Assembly: GCA_018400255.1 (NCBI GenBank)
Contig: JAGYMO010000260.1
Location: 1 to 26,189, forward strand
From: Deltaproteobacteria bacterium
GTDB taxonomy: Bacteria > Desulfobacterota > DSM-4660 > Desulfatiglandales > B25-G16
Length of the DNA: 26,189 bases
Reading direction: 5' to 3'
In this document: piece after piece, positions 15,785 through 24,752 of the stretch
Position numbering within the stretch: position 1 is the stretch's first letter
How the letters are laid out: each line of letters starts with the position of its first letter
Made by a program: the position numbers and the translations under genes
Notes under the pieces: model-generated
What the model was told of the DNA's origin: nothing
Database searches by the model: none
Seen by the model: the letters and a program-made list of their open reading frames with translations, nothing else

Positions 15785-16723
15785 CTATAAATATTTCTTA
15801 TTTTTAAAAAATCTTTTTGCATTTTCGACATCTTGGTCTATTTGTTGAGACAGATCTGAGACACTTGTAAAGGTTATTTCGTCACGAAGACGAGACAAAA
15901 AATTTAACCTTATATCTTTATCTAAGATATTTTCAGAGAAATCAATTATATAGGTCTCAACAGACAATTCCTTGTTTTTAAAGGTTGGGTTATAACCTAT
16001 ATTAGTTAATCCTTGAAACGTTTTCCCATCGATATCCACTGTAACAATATAAACGCCCTTTTTTGGAACAAGCTCATCTGAAAGCATTAAATTGGCAGTT
16101 GGGTAGCCTAAAATAGACCCTCCTCTATTCATTCCCTTGATTACTTTTCCTCTAATTTGGTAGCTTCTCCCAAGCAGTCGTTTTGCCTCAGTGATATCGC
16201 CATTTTCTACAAGATTGCGGATTAAGGTGCTTGAAACCAATGTTTTTCCTACATAAACGGGCTTGATTTGGTATACAGAAAAATCAAATTCTTTACCCAT
16301 CCTTTTTAATAGCTCTATATCGCCTTTTCTATGCCGACCAAATACATAGTCATATCCTACTATGATTTCTTTGATACCTAATCGGGTTACAAGCACGTCC
16401 TTAATGAATTCTGTTGCAGAAATAGTTGAGAACTCATAGGAAAAGTCTATCATGATAAAGAGTTCTATCCCTTGATTTAATATGAGTTCCCTCTTTTGAT
16501 CTAAAGGGGTTATAAGTGGGCGCGCGCTGTCCGGGGCAGTTATCTTTATAGGGTGTGGGTCAAAGGTAATAACACCCGCAGTACCCCTTATGTCACGGGC
16601 GTGTTTTATGACTTTTTTAAAGATTGTCTGGTGGCCCTTATGTACCCCATCAAAATTACCTATTGTTACAACAGGATTTTTTACGCCATCAGGTAAATTA
16701 TTAAGATTGCAGACAATGGCCAT
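15785..16723 (-). CDS. ribF: bifunctional riboflavin kinase / FAD synthetase
   Basis: 312 residues, the usual length. The N-terminal FAD synthetase (nucleotidyltransferase fold) shows GNFDGVHKGHQ at 22-32, ITFDPHP, VGYDYVFGRHRKGD and the SSTLIRNLVENGDI block. The C-terminal riboflavin kinase domain starts near 185 with RGKVIKGMNRGGSILGYPTA and GVYIVTVDIDGK, then ETYIIDF. The enzyme turns riboflavin into FMN and FAD in the cytosol; the FMN-dependent IYD-like protein in this window would depend on it. The ATG has no clear ribosome site. It is the last housekeeping gene of the minus-strand series, 230 bases after coaX. Confidence 0.96.
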   Translation of the reverse strand: MAIVCNLNNLPDGVKNPVVTIGNFDGVHKGHQTIFKKVIKHARDIRGTAGVITFDPHPIKITAPDSARPLITPLDQKRELILNQGIELFIMIDFSYEFSTISATEFIKDVLVTRLGIKEIIVGYDYVFGRHRKGDIELLKRMGKEFDFSVYQIKPVYVGKTLVSSTLIRNLVENGDITEAKRLLGRSYQIRGKVIKGMNRGGSILGYPTANLMLSDELVPKKGVYIVTVDIDGKTFQGLTNIGYNPTFKNKELSVETYIIDFSENILDKDIRLNFLSRLRDEITFTSVSDLSQQIDQDVENAKRFFKNKKYL

Positions 16724-16741
16724 GAATATTTAATACCATGT

Positions 16742-16933
16742 TTATCGGTTTAAACTGGTTTCCAGGTCAATACCCAATAACCAATAAAATTTTATAGTTG
16801 TTTTATCTAAACATTGACCTAAGTTTTTTGAAAGCAAGGTAAATTTGCTTTTTATGCCTTTATAGCAAGTAAGGCCTGGCCAGCTACCTTTGAATCCTTG
16901 AAAGTTGCCTTTTACATCTTTTAGATATTCCAT
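16742..16933 (-). other. doubtful 63-codon frame in the coaX-ribF gap
   Basis: An open frame from ATG fills most of the space between coaX and ribF. There is no ribosome site, the composition (many Lys, Phe, Leu; no domain) is what AT-rich DNA gives by chance, and no family is recognised. It could be noncoding linker or the remnant of a gene. Confidence 0.15.
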
Positions 16934-16951
16934 AACTTGCAGCCAGGGAGT

Positions 16952-17722
16952 TTAAGGTGAATTTAACTTATGAATGGCCTTTAATCCCTCCAGTGTAAGA
17001 AATTTTTCTATATGTTCAATACTTCTGGACTCGGATTTTATTAATGGGGCCAGTCCACCTGTTGCAATAACAGTAAGAGCGGCACCTTTTTCAGTCTTTA
17101 TCCTATCCACTATTCCATCTACAAGACCTGCATACCCGTATACCAACCCTGAGTTTATACTGTTCATTGTTTCTTTTGCGATCACTGTTTTAGGCCTTGC
17201 GAATATTTCAACCCTTGGCAGCTTAGAGGCCTTTTGGAAAAGGGCCTCGGCGGATATTATTATTCCAGGCGCAATTGCCCCGCCTTCGTAAGCTCCATCA
17301 GCAGATATGTAATCAAAAGTCGTGGCTGTGCCAAAATCTACAACAATAAGACCTTTTTTATATTTTTGGTATGCAGCTACCGCATTGACGATCCTGTCAG
17401 CCCCAACCTCTTTAGGATTATCATATTTAATGGCCATACCAGTGTTCAATTTATGGTCTACGATCATTGGTTCTTTGTTTAAATGAAGAATGCAGAACTC
17501 TTTAAATGGGTTAAGAAGTGGCGGCACAACGCAAGAGATAATTATGTCTTTGATGTCTTTAACCTTTAAATGCGATGGAAAGAATAGGTTGCTTACTAAT
17601 ATGCTTAATTCATCACTCGTCATATCCCTTTCTGTTCTTATACGCCAATGGTTAACCATGCTGTCATTTTTAAAAATACCGAGAACAATATTTGTATTCC
17701 CTATATCAATGCAAAGAAGCAT
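16952..17722 (-). CDS. coaX: type III pantothenate kinase
   Basis: 256 residues. The acetate/sugar-kinase fold motifs are complete: CIDIGNTNIVLGIF at 4-17 (phosphate loop 1), NPKEVGADRIVNAVAAYQKY with the catalytic Asp, VVDFGTATTFDYI (loop 2), and GGAIAPGI. CoaX phosphorylates pantothenate, the first step to coenzyme A, and in this type is not inhibited by CoA. The ATG has only a distant AAAGG. The gene follows folP by 79 bases and precedes ribF, all on the minus strand; in related bacteria birA often precedes coaX, but not here. Confidence 0.95.
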   Translation of the reverse strand: MLLCIDIGNTNIVLGIFKNDSMVNHWRIRTERDMTSDELSILVSNLFFPSHLKVKDIKDIIISCVVPPLLNPFKEFCILHLNKEPMIVDHKLNTGMAIKYDNPKEVGADRIVNAVAAYQKYKKGLIVVDFGTATTFDYISADGAYEGGAIAPGIIISAEALFQKASKLPRVEIFARPKTVIAKETMNSINSGLVYGYAGLVDGIVDRIKTEKGAALTVIATGGLAPLIKSESRSIEHIEKFLTLEGLKAIHKLNSP

Positions 17723-17801
17723 AATAGATAAGCCTTTACTTGAATTATTACAATGTATCGTATGTTAAGTTACCAACATATGCCTGTATATAGTTATAAC
17801 C

Positions 17802-18677
17802 TCAATTGTCAAATTGTACTGGATGCCCGGATTTTATAGCATCTATAATTGTAGCTGTTTCCCTTGATGACTTAACATTATGTACTCTAACAATGTCTGC
17901 GCCATTCATTATTGCGGCTGCAAGTGTTGCCATAGTGCCTGTATCCCTTGATTCAATGGAAGTCCCAAGCATATTTCCTATGAAAGATTTATTTGAGGTA
18001 CCAATAAGGATTGGTTGCCCGAGGTCTGAAAATTCGTTTAAGTCCTTTATTATTTTGAGATTATCGTTGAAGGATTTACCAAAACCAATACCTGGGTCGA
18101 TAATTATGCGATCTCTTTTTATCCCTGCCTTAATAGCTATCTCTAATTTTTGATGGAAAAATGATTTTATGTCTTTAATGAGGTCTTTGTATATTGGGTT
18201 AGACTGCATATTTTTTGGTGTTCCTTTCATATGCATAAGGATGACTGGAACGTTTGTCTCTGCTATCAATGGTGCCATCGCAGGGTCAAAGGTTAACGCA
18301 CTTATATCGTTAACAATTGTGGCACCCCCTTCAATTGCATGTCTTGCCACCTCACTTTTATACGTATCTATGCTTATTGGTGTTTGTGTTTTTCGTGACA
18401 GATTTTCTAAAACAGGCATTACTCGTTTGAGCTCTTCATCAGTGGGGATTGGATCTGAAAAGGGCCTTGTTGATTCTCCTCCTATGTCAATGATATCCGC
18501 CCCTTGTTCTATCATCTCTATCGCATGTTCAACTGCCCCATTTTTTTCGAGATATAGGCCCCCGTCAAAAAATGAGTCAGGTGTAACATTTAGGATACCC
18601 ATAATAACGGTTTTATGGCTGCGATTTTTGTTCTTATCTAAAAATTTTAAAAGGCCGGCAGTATCCATGTTTGACAT
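17802..18677 (-). CDS. folP: dihydropteroate synthase
   Basis: 291 residues from ATG 18675-18677, which shares its A with the TGA stop of ftsH (TGATG). A TTG one codon upstream extends the frame but would leave no room for the GGAAG ribosome site. Motifs of the TIM-barrel enzyme are clear: GILNVTPDSFFDGG, IDIGGESTRPFS, SIDTYKSEVA, NDISAL, IDPGIGFGKSFNDNL and VRVHNV at the end. It joins 6-hydroxymethyl-dihydropterin pyrophosphate with p-aminobenzoate in folate synthesis and is the sulfonamide target. The overlap with ftsH implies coupled translation, a gene order (tilS-ftsH-folP) common in Desulfobacterota and other bacteria. Confidence 0.96.
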   Translation of the reverse strand: MSNMDTAGLLKFLDKNKNRSHKTVIMGILNVTPDSFFDGGLYLEKNGAVEHAIEMIEQGADIIDIGGESTRPFSDPIPTDEELKRVMPVLENLSRKTQTPISIDTYKSEVARHAIEGGATIVNDISALTFDPAMAPLIAETNVPVILMHMKGTPKNMQSNPIYKDLIKDIKSFFHQKLEIAIKAGIKRDRIIIDPGIGFGKSFNDNLKIIKDLNEFSDLGQPILIGTSNKSFIGNMLGTSIESRDTGTMATLAAAIMNGADIVRVHNVKSSRETATIIDAIKSGHPVQFDN

Positions 18678-20509
18678 CAATCTTCCTTTTTTGTCTTTTT
18701 AGCTCTTACCTTCCTTTTTTTTACCTTTTTGCTTATAATATCGTCAATCTCCTGGCCGTTTAATGTTTCTTTTTCTAAAAGCGCCTGCGCTAAATTGTTT
18801 AGTGTAGAAAAGTTATCTTTTAAAAGCTCGGCCGTTTTCTGATAATTTATAGTAATTAAATCATTGATCTCTCTATCAATTTTTTGGGCTGTCTCCTCGC
18901 TGTAATCTTTATGCTGGGCTATCTCGCGGCCCAAAAATATTTCTTCCTCCTTTTTTCCGAAGCTTAAAGGACCAAGATTTTCACTCATACCATATTCGCA
19001 AATCATTTTTCTTGCGATATCAGTAGCCCTTTCTATGTCATTACTTGCGCCGGTGGTTTGAGTATTCAGTGCGATTTCCTCTGCGATTCTACCCCCCAAA
19101 AGTATACTTATATTACTCAAGAGATATTCCTTTGTATAGGTATGTTTGTCATCTAAGGGAAGTTGCTGGGTAAGGCCAAGGGCTCGGCCTCTAGGAATTA
19201 TAGTTACCTTATGGATGGGATCGGTATCAGGCAGTAGTTTTGCCACTAGTGCATGGCCTGATTCATGGTATGCTGTGGTTCGCTTTTCTATATCACTGAT
19301 GATCATGCTTTTCCTCTCTGATCCCATAAGGACTTTATCTTTCGCGTCTTCGAAGTCTGACATTTCAATGCTATCTTTGTCCCTTCTTGCAGCAAGCAAG
19401 GCAGCCTCATTCACCATATTTTCGAGGTCTGCTCCTGTAAAGCCTGGCGTCCCTCTTCCAAGAACGGAAAGATCAACATTATCAGAGACCTTTGCTTTTC
19501 TGGTATGCACCTTTAAAATACCTTCTCTCCCCCTTACATCAGGTACAGGTACAACTACCTGCCTATCAAATCTACCTGGTCTTAACAGTGCGGGATCAAG
19601 CACGTCAGGCCTGTTTGTAGCGGAAATTAGTATTACACCTTCATTTGATTCAAATCCGTCCATTTCAACTAAAAGCTGGTTAAGTGTCTGTTCTCTCTCA
19701 TCATGTCCCCCCCCTAAGCCGGCTCCCCTGTGGCGACCAACGGCATCAATCTCATCTAAAAATATAATACATGGCGCGTTTTTTTTGCCCTGAACGAATA
19801 GGTCTCTAACCCTGGATGCACCTACGCCAACAAACATTTCAACAAAGTCAGATCCGCTTATACTCAGGAAAGGAACGCCGGCTTCCCCTGCTATCGCTCT
19901 AGCCAGCAATGTTTTACCTGTTCCGGGTGCTCCTACAAGAAGGACCCCTTTTGGTATCCTACCTCCTAAGCGTGTAAACTTCTTTGGGTCCCTAAGAAAT
20001 TCTATGATCTCATGGAGGTCCTCTTTGGCCTCGTCTATGCCTGCAACATCATCAAAGGTAATTTTATCTTTTTGCTCGGTTACGAGTTTGGCCCTGCTTT
20101 TGCCGAAAGACAAGGCCTTACCTCCTCCCACTTGCATTTGTCTTATGAAAAAGATCCATACACCTATTAAAAGCAGCATGGGAAACCATGATACGAGCAG
20201 TGTCATGTACCATGGAGATGATTCATCAGGTTTAGCGGAAATTCCTATATTTTTTGTTCGTAAAAGTTTTATGAGCTCCAGGTCTTTTGGGGCGAATGTT
20301 TTAAATGGTTGACTCTGGTTTGTTACGCCGTATATCCTGTCTCCTTGAATGGTAACCTGATTAATGTCACCACGCTCAACCATATTAAGGAATTCACTGT
20401 AAGTTATTTGTCCATTTTGTTTTGTTTCTTTTTTAAATATCTGAAATAATAAAACAAACATAAGGCTTATAACTAGCCATAGAGTTAGATTTTTTGAAAA
20501 TGAGTTCAA
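18677..20509 (-). CDS. ftsH: ATP-dependent zinc metalloprotease FtsH
   Basis: 610 residues, starting at TTG (20507-20509) behind GGAGGA. Two membrane segments (about 8-25 and 104-124) flank a small periplasmic domain. The AAA+ module has Walker A GAPGTGKT at 193-200, Walker B IIFLDEID, and the second region of homology ATNRPDVLDPALLRPGRFDR. The zinc site HESGH is at His415-Glu416-His419. The C-terminus is a Lys/Arg-rich coil. FtsH degrades membrane proteins and regulatory proteins; in enterics it degrades LpxC with the help of LapB, whose gene is also in this window. Length and motifs are complete and it is 227 bases after tilS. Confidence 0.97.
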   Translation of the reverse strand: MNSFSKNLTLWLVISLMFVLLFQIFKKETKQNGQITYSEFLNMVERGDINQVTIQGDRIYGVTNQSQPFKTFAPKDLELIKLLRTKNIGISAKPDESSPWYMTLLVSWFPMLLLIGVWIFFIRQMQVGGGKALSFGKSRAKLVTEQKDKITFDDVAGIDEAKEDLHEIIEFLRDPKKFTRLGGRIPKGVLLVGAPGTGKTLLARAIAGEAGVPFLSISGSDFVEMFVGVGASRVRDLFVQGKKNAPCIIFLDEIDAVGRHRGAGLGGGHDEREQTLNQLLVEMDGFESNEGVILISATNRPDVLDPALLRPGRFDRQVVVPVPDVRGREGILKVHTRKAKVSDNVDLSVLGRGTPGFTGADLENMVNEAALLAARRDKDSIEMSDFEDAKDKVLMGSERKSMIISDIEKRTTAYHESGHALVAKLLPDTDPIHKVTIIPRGRALGLTQQLPLDDKHTYTKEYLLSNISILLGGRIAEEIALNTQTTGASNDIERATDIARKMICEYGMSENLGPLSFGKKEEEIFLGREIAQHKDYSEETAQKIDREINDLITINYQKTAELLKDNFSTLNNLAQALLEKETLNGQEIDDIISKKVKKRKVRAKKTKKED

Positions 20510-20736
20510 AAATAATTTCCTCCGTTACGAAGATTGATTTAATAATAACACTATTTCATAAACACTATAAACAGCCTTTTTCACTATGGAAAAACCTTGG
20601 TTTTCAATAATTAGAACAGGGCAAATGAAATTCCAAGAATTTCTAAATAAAGAATAAGGGTAGGTTATTAATTTTTCTACATTTACGTCCTGGGATCTTT
20701 ATGAGTTGCGGGTTAAATTTTTTTATATATCATACT

Positions 20737-22131
20737 TTATTCAATAGCGCACCTTAAAATTCTTTTTGTATATGTCTCTATTTTATATCTTTCATCAATT
20801 CTTATGCCTGGTATCCATATTACATCATTGTTGTTTTCAAATATAATAGTTTTTTTTCTATCTTCAATAGGAACTTTGTTATCTATAAGTATATTTTTCA
20901 CTTTTTTAAACCCATTAAGGCCAAGGGGGATAAATTTGTCACCTTTCCTTAGATTCCTAATTTTTAAAGGCCATTGAATTTTATCAAGATCCAGGAATGC
21001 AACAAACTTGGAAACGGAATATGGCGAGAAGTCCTGTTTAGATATTTCCTTCAAGACTATACTCTGGCCTGTTTCGTGTATATAAAATTTACCAACATTA
21101 TTCAAGTAATACGAGATCTCCACCGGGTATGTATCATTACTTGAAAAATCAAATGTAAGCCTTTCATATATTTTTTTAACAACGAGGCCTTCAGGGAGAT
21201 TAATTGTAATCTGTGGCTTTCTATTTGTTAATAATCCTGCAATTCTTGTGATATGACTATAATCTATTCTTCTTATGTCACCCTTTACCTTTTTTATAGC
21301 CTGCCTGATAATACGATATTTAATCGGAAGAGGTGCTTTTTTTAGTAAATGAAGGGAGAGCTCCAGGGACTTACCTTTTTTTGAGTCATTTGTCATGTCT
21401 TTACGTGCTTTTTGGGCCTCTGTTTCCAGGAATTCATCTTCATGCCTGAATACAAAAGCGCTATTGCTTAGATGTTGGATAAGTTTTGGTTGATAAGATA
21501 GAAGTTGTGGTATTAGCTCTAAACGTAACCTATTCCTGAGGTACCGCTTGTCAAAATTCGAACTATCGATCATAAATGATGTATTGTTTTGATTGAGGTA
21601 TGTCCTTATCTCTTCACTGCTAACAAATAGAAGAGGCCTGATGTAATTTTCCTTGTTAATTGCAGCCATGCCTGATAGGCCGGTAATTCCTGTCCCTCTC
21701 AAAAAATGGATAAGCACTGTTTCCGCCTGGTCATTCATATTATGGCCAAGGGCTATCTTTTGGGAATTTTGTTTTTTTAAGGTCTTTTTTAAAAATTGAT
21801 ACCTTTCTTCCCTTGCCTTTTCTTCAATGGATGGTCCATTCCTGTTTATAGCATTTTCAGGTCTGCCGTATATAAATGGTAGATTAAGTTTTGTAGCAAT
21901 ATTGTATACGAACTCGGTTTCTTTTGTATCTTCCCCTGGTCTTAAACCGTGATCAAAATGAGCAACTATTATTGTGAAATGTAATAATTCCTGAAATTTA
22001 GAGAGGGTTTTTAAGAGGCATACAGAATCAGGCCCTCCTGATACAGCGACAATAACCCTGTCTCCCTTGGCTATCATATTGTAATTAAATAAGGTGGATA
22101 AAACCTTTTTTTCAGTTTGATGAAATTTCAT
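20737..22131 (-). CDS. tilS: tRNA(Ile)-lysidine synthetase
   Basis: 464 residues. The N-type ATP-pyrophosphatase loop SGGPDS is at 31-36, with AHFDHGLRPGEDTKE and ALGHNMNDQAETVLIHFLRGTGITGLSGM following; these are TilS signatures. The long linker and C-terminal domains (residues 220-464) include LRKGDKFIPLGLNGFKKVKN and DNKVPIEDRKK … GIRIDERYKI. The enzyme adds lysine to C34 of the AUA-reading tRNA-Ile. A minus-strand TATACT at 22164-22169 lies about 32 bases before the ATG and is a possible -10 element; no clear ribosome site is seen. 227 bases with no feature lie between its stop and the ftsH start. Confidence 0.95.
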   Translation of the reverse strand: MKFHQTEKKVLSTLFNYNMIAKGDRVIVAVSGGPDSVCLLKTLSKFQELLHFTIIVAHFDHGLRPGEDTKETEFVYNIATKLNLPFIYGRPENAINRNGPSIEEKAREERYQFLKKTLKKQNSQKIALGHNMNDQAETVLIHFLRGTGITGLSGMAAINKENYIRPLLFVSSEEIRTYLNQNNTSFMIDSSNFDKRYLRNRLRLELIPQLLSYQPKLIQHLSNSAFVFRHEDEFLETEAQKARKDMTNDSKKGKSLELSLHLLKKAPLPIKYRIIRQAIKKVKGDIRRIDYSHITRIAGLLTNRKPQITINLPEGLVVKKIYERLTFDFSSNDTYPVEISYYLNNVGKFYIHETGQSIVLKEISKQDFSPYSVSKFVAFLDLDKIQWPLKIRNLRKGDKFIPLGLNGFKKVKNILIDNKVPIEDRKKTIIFENNNDVIWIPGIRIDERYKIETYTKRILRCAIE

Positions 22132-22371
22132 AATTTAAATTGACCATCAATGGCTATTTTAATAGTATAATCTAATTCGAAAATAAAAATTTGAAATTTT
22201 CAACCTATTTACCATAAACTACTTTAATGTCAAAATGAACCGTAAATAAATCTCGCAGGGATGAATACTATCAATAAATGCGATTAATAATTGCCTGTTA
22301 TTTTTTGTTTTATAAAAGCAATTTTTAGTTTTATATTTACCCTGAGATAGTAACGTAAGGAACTATTTTTT

Positions 22372-23541
22372 TTGAAAAAGCGTAACATATTAAAAGATAT
22401 AAAGGAACGACAACGTATCTTGGAAGGAGAGAGGTTTTTACCTTATGCAACCTTAAGCGTTCAGGCAAAGAGAAAAATACAGGAGCAGGAAGTGGAGGAC
22501 GGACACAGGGAGAATTTTTCCATTGATTCAGATAGGATTCTCCATTCTTTATCCTATTCCAGATACATAGACAAGACACAGGTATTTTATCTCATTAGAA
22601 ATGATCATATCACCCATCGTGTTTTACATGTTCAATTGGTTTCCAAGATTGGCCGAACTATAGGTCGCCTTCTAAATTTAAATGAGGATTTGATTGAGGC
22701 CATTGCGCTTGGGCATGATATAGGGCATGCACCTTTTGGGCATGATGGCGAAAGATTTTTATCTGACTTATCTAACCAGCACAATCTTGGTAATTTTTTG
22801 CATAATGTACAGGGAGTTCGTTTTTTAGACGTAATAGAAAAGAAAGGCTGTGGTTTAAATCTCTCATTACAGGTGCTCGACGGCATACTATGCCATAATG
22901 GTGAGGTACATAATGAAAGACTATATCCTGATGGAGAAAAGGACTTTAACAAGCTTGATAAGGAAATAGGAAGCCTTAAAAAAGATAAGAATTTCTCTTT
23001 ATGGCCTATGACTATGGAGGGATGTACGGTTAGAATGGCAGATACTATTAGCTACATCGGGAGGGATATAGAGGACGCCATAAGGCTTGGTTTGATAAAA
23101 AGAGGAGAGATTCCCGCGGTATGTCGGAGGATATTAGGCGATACTAATGGCACTATAGTTTATACACTGGTGGAGGATCTTGTATCAGAAAGCCTTGAAA
23201 AGTCTTATATTTCTTTTAGCCCTGAAGTTGCAGACGCCATGAAGAGACTTAAAGATTTTAATCAGGACTTTATTTATAGAAATCCGAAGGCAAAAAATCA
23301 AACGAGCAAATTAAAATTAATGTTTGAATTGCTATTCGAAAGGTTCTATAAAGATATTGTATCTGGAAATGATGATTCCGTTGTTTTTAAAGAATTTTTA
23401 GACGGCATGTCGCCCGAATACAAGGAGAAAACTCCTGCCGCGATGATTGTACTAGATTTTATCGCGGGCATGACAGATGCTTATTTTTTGCGGCAATGTG
23501 AAAAAAATTTTATGCCCAGAATTGTATCTGACCATTATTAA
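22372..23541 (+). CDS. dGTPase-family HD-domain dNTP triphosphohydrolase
   Basis: 389 residues from TTG at 22372, with AAGGA upstream at a long 11-base spacing. The N-terminus HRENFSIDSDRILHSLSYSR and KTQVF is the family start. The metal-binding HD residues are His82 (THRVLH), His115-Asp116 (GHDIGHAPFGHDGE) and the later Asp in RMADTISYIGRDIEDA. Family members remove triphosphate from dNTPs, controlling the nucleotide pool or phage replication. It is shorter than E. coli Dgt (about 500 residues) and near the length of the bacterial type 2 Dgt proteins. The gene is divergent from tilS across 240 bases in which nothing firm is seen apart from AT-rich promoter-like DNA. The substrate preference is not visible. 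Confidence 0.9.
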   Translation: MKKRNILKDIKERQRILEGERFLPYATLSVQAKRKIQEQEVEDGHRENFSIDSDRILHSLSYSRYIDKTQVFYLIRNDHITHRVLHVQLVSKIGRTIGRLLNLNEDLIEAIALGHDIGHAPFGHDGERFLSDLSNQHNLGNFLHNVQGVRFLDVIEKKGCGLNLSLQVLDGILCHNGEVHNERLYPDGEKDFNKLDKEIGSLKKDKNFSLWPMTMEGCTVRMADTISYIGRDIEDAIRLGLIKRGEIPAVCRRILGDTNGTIVYTLVEDLVSESLEKSYISFSPEVADAMKRLKDFNQDFIYRNPKAKNQTSKLKLMFELLFERFYKDIVSGNDDSVVFKEFLDGMSPEYKEKTPAAMIVLDFIAGMTDAYFLRQCEKNFMPRIVSDHY

Positions 23542-23829
23542 GATTGTTGTCTTAAAGGCTTTGAATAACTTAGCTTTAATTATTTTATGTGAAAAATCTA
23601 AGCTGCTGTTGTGTGGCATAAGAAATGAACAGAGTTCATTTTATTTAAAAAAATTGTTGACAAACTGTTAAGAAGAAAATAAGAAAGAATAAAATTTCGT
23701 ATGCACTACTAACATAAAGTTCAATAATAAATACTATTATGAAAAAAATACGAGGCTTTAGTTTTTTTTTGGATATGTGTTGCAACTATTTTTCAAATTT
23801 TGAAGCTGTTCTATTTTTAACGATATAAT
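23542..23829 (+). other. gene-free region after the dGTPase-family gene
   Basis: A weak AT-rich hairpin AAATGAAC-AGA-GTTCATTT followed by TATTT (23623-23646) could end the dGTPase-family transcript. A perfect TTGACA at about 23657 has no good -10 element at the right distance. Short frames here overlap the end of the previous gene and are not supported. The right end carries the promoter candidate listed next. Confidence 0.4.
23800..23829 (+). promoter_or_regulatory. candidate promoter for livG and acyl-CoA ligase
   Basis: TTGAAG (23800-23805) and a perfect TATAAT (23824-23829) with an 18-base spacer. Transcription would start about 7 bases later, inside the left arm of the following hairpin, which would then be the 5' end of the mRNA. 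Confidence 0.45.
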
Positions 23830-23865
23830 AAAAAAAGGCCTGTCAACATTGACAGGCCTTTTTTT
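23830..23865. terminator. bidirectional terminator-like hairpin
   Basis: A7-GGCCTGTCAA, a two-base CA centre, then TTGACAGGCC-T7: a GC-rich stem flanked by A and T runs, an ideal rho-independent terminator in both directions. The nearest upstream plus-strand gene ends 289 bases before it and no minus-strand gene is near, so its position directly after a promoter-like element is unusual. Confidence 0.8.
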
Positions 23866-23929
23866 ATCTACTAACTGTTCCGGGATGTTATATATTTTTT
23901 TTGAGGCATAATTTGGAGGCTTTACGGTT

Positions 23930-24751
23930 ATGATTAATTCGTCTGATTTGAGGGAAGGGGATGTCCTGCTTGAAATGGAGGATATTCACATGGCATTTGG
24001 TAAAGTTCAGGCCCTTAATGGGGTTAGCCTGGATGTAAAAAAAGGGGAAATACACTCTATAATTGGACCAAATGGTGCAGGAAAGACAGTAATGATGAAT
24101 TGCATAAATGGGCTTTACCACCCTCAAAAGGGAAACGTTTATTATAAAGGAGAAAAGATAAATCATCTTTCTCCTCACAAAAGGGCGGAGCTTGGTATAG
24201 GACGAACATTTCAAAAACTTGAGCTATACGGAGGGATGACAGTCCTTGATAATATAAGAATGGGCTCTCATGTACATTTAAAAACGGGGATTTTAAGTGG
24301 CTCTATTTATGTGGGTAGCCCGAAAAGAGAAGAGATAGAAGACAGGGAATTTATCGAGGAGGAAATTATTGATTTATTAGAAATAGAGTCCATCAGGGAT
24401 CATGTTGCCCATATGCTCCCTTATGGTTCACAGAAGAGGGTTGAGCTTGGAAGGGCCCTTGCGCTCAGGCCGGAGATAATTCTCTTGGACGAACCTATGG
24501 CGGGGCTGAACCTGGAAGAAGTGGAGGATATGGCCAGATTTATTCTCGATATAAATGAAGAAAAGCGCTGGAAGATAACATGTGTATTAGTTGAACATGA
24601 TATGGGTGTAGTAATGGATATCTCTGACAGGATTCTAGTGCTTGATTTTGGAAATAAAGTCACTGATGGAACCCCGGAAGAGGTCGGTAAGGATCCCAGG
24701 GTGATCAAGGCATATTTAGGAGAGGAAGAGCTTTACGCAACAAGGAGATAA
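23930..24751 (+). CDS. livG: branched-chain amino-acid type ABC transporter ATPase (LivG family)
   Basis: 273 residues. Walker A GPNGAGKT is at 46-53, signature LPYGSQKRVELGRAL, Walker B IILLDEPMAGLN, and the switch histidine in VLVEHDMGVVMDISDRI. The C-terminus (GTPEEVGKDPRVIKAYLGEE) is typical of LivG. GGAGG stands ten bases before the ATG. The acyl-CoA ligase gene starts one base after the stop, so both are one unit; livH, livM, livK and livF are expected beyond the right edge. Combined with a ligase, the transporter may import carboxylic acids other than amino acids, for example aromatic or fatty acids. That is known from similar clusters but not proven here. Confidence 0.92.
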   Translation: MINSSDLREGDVLLEMEDIHMAFGKVQALNGVSLDVKKGEIHSIIGPNGAGKTVMMNCINGLYHPQKGNVYYKGEKINHLSPHKRAELGIGRTFQKLELYGGMTVLDNIRMGSHVHLKTGILSGSIYVGSPKREEIEDREFIEEEIIDLLEIESIRDHVAHMLPYGSQKRVELGRALALRPEIILLDEPMAGLNLEEVEDMARFILDINEEKRWKITCVLVEHDMGVVMDISDRILVLDFGNKVTDGTPEEVGKDPRVIKAYLGEEELYATRR

Positions 24752-24752
24752 A

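Noticed and set aside
23477..23671. 64-codon frame overlapping the end of the dGTPase-family gene
   Set aside because: Starts inside the real gene in another frame and continues into AT-rich noncoding DNA.
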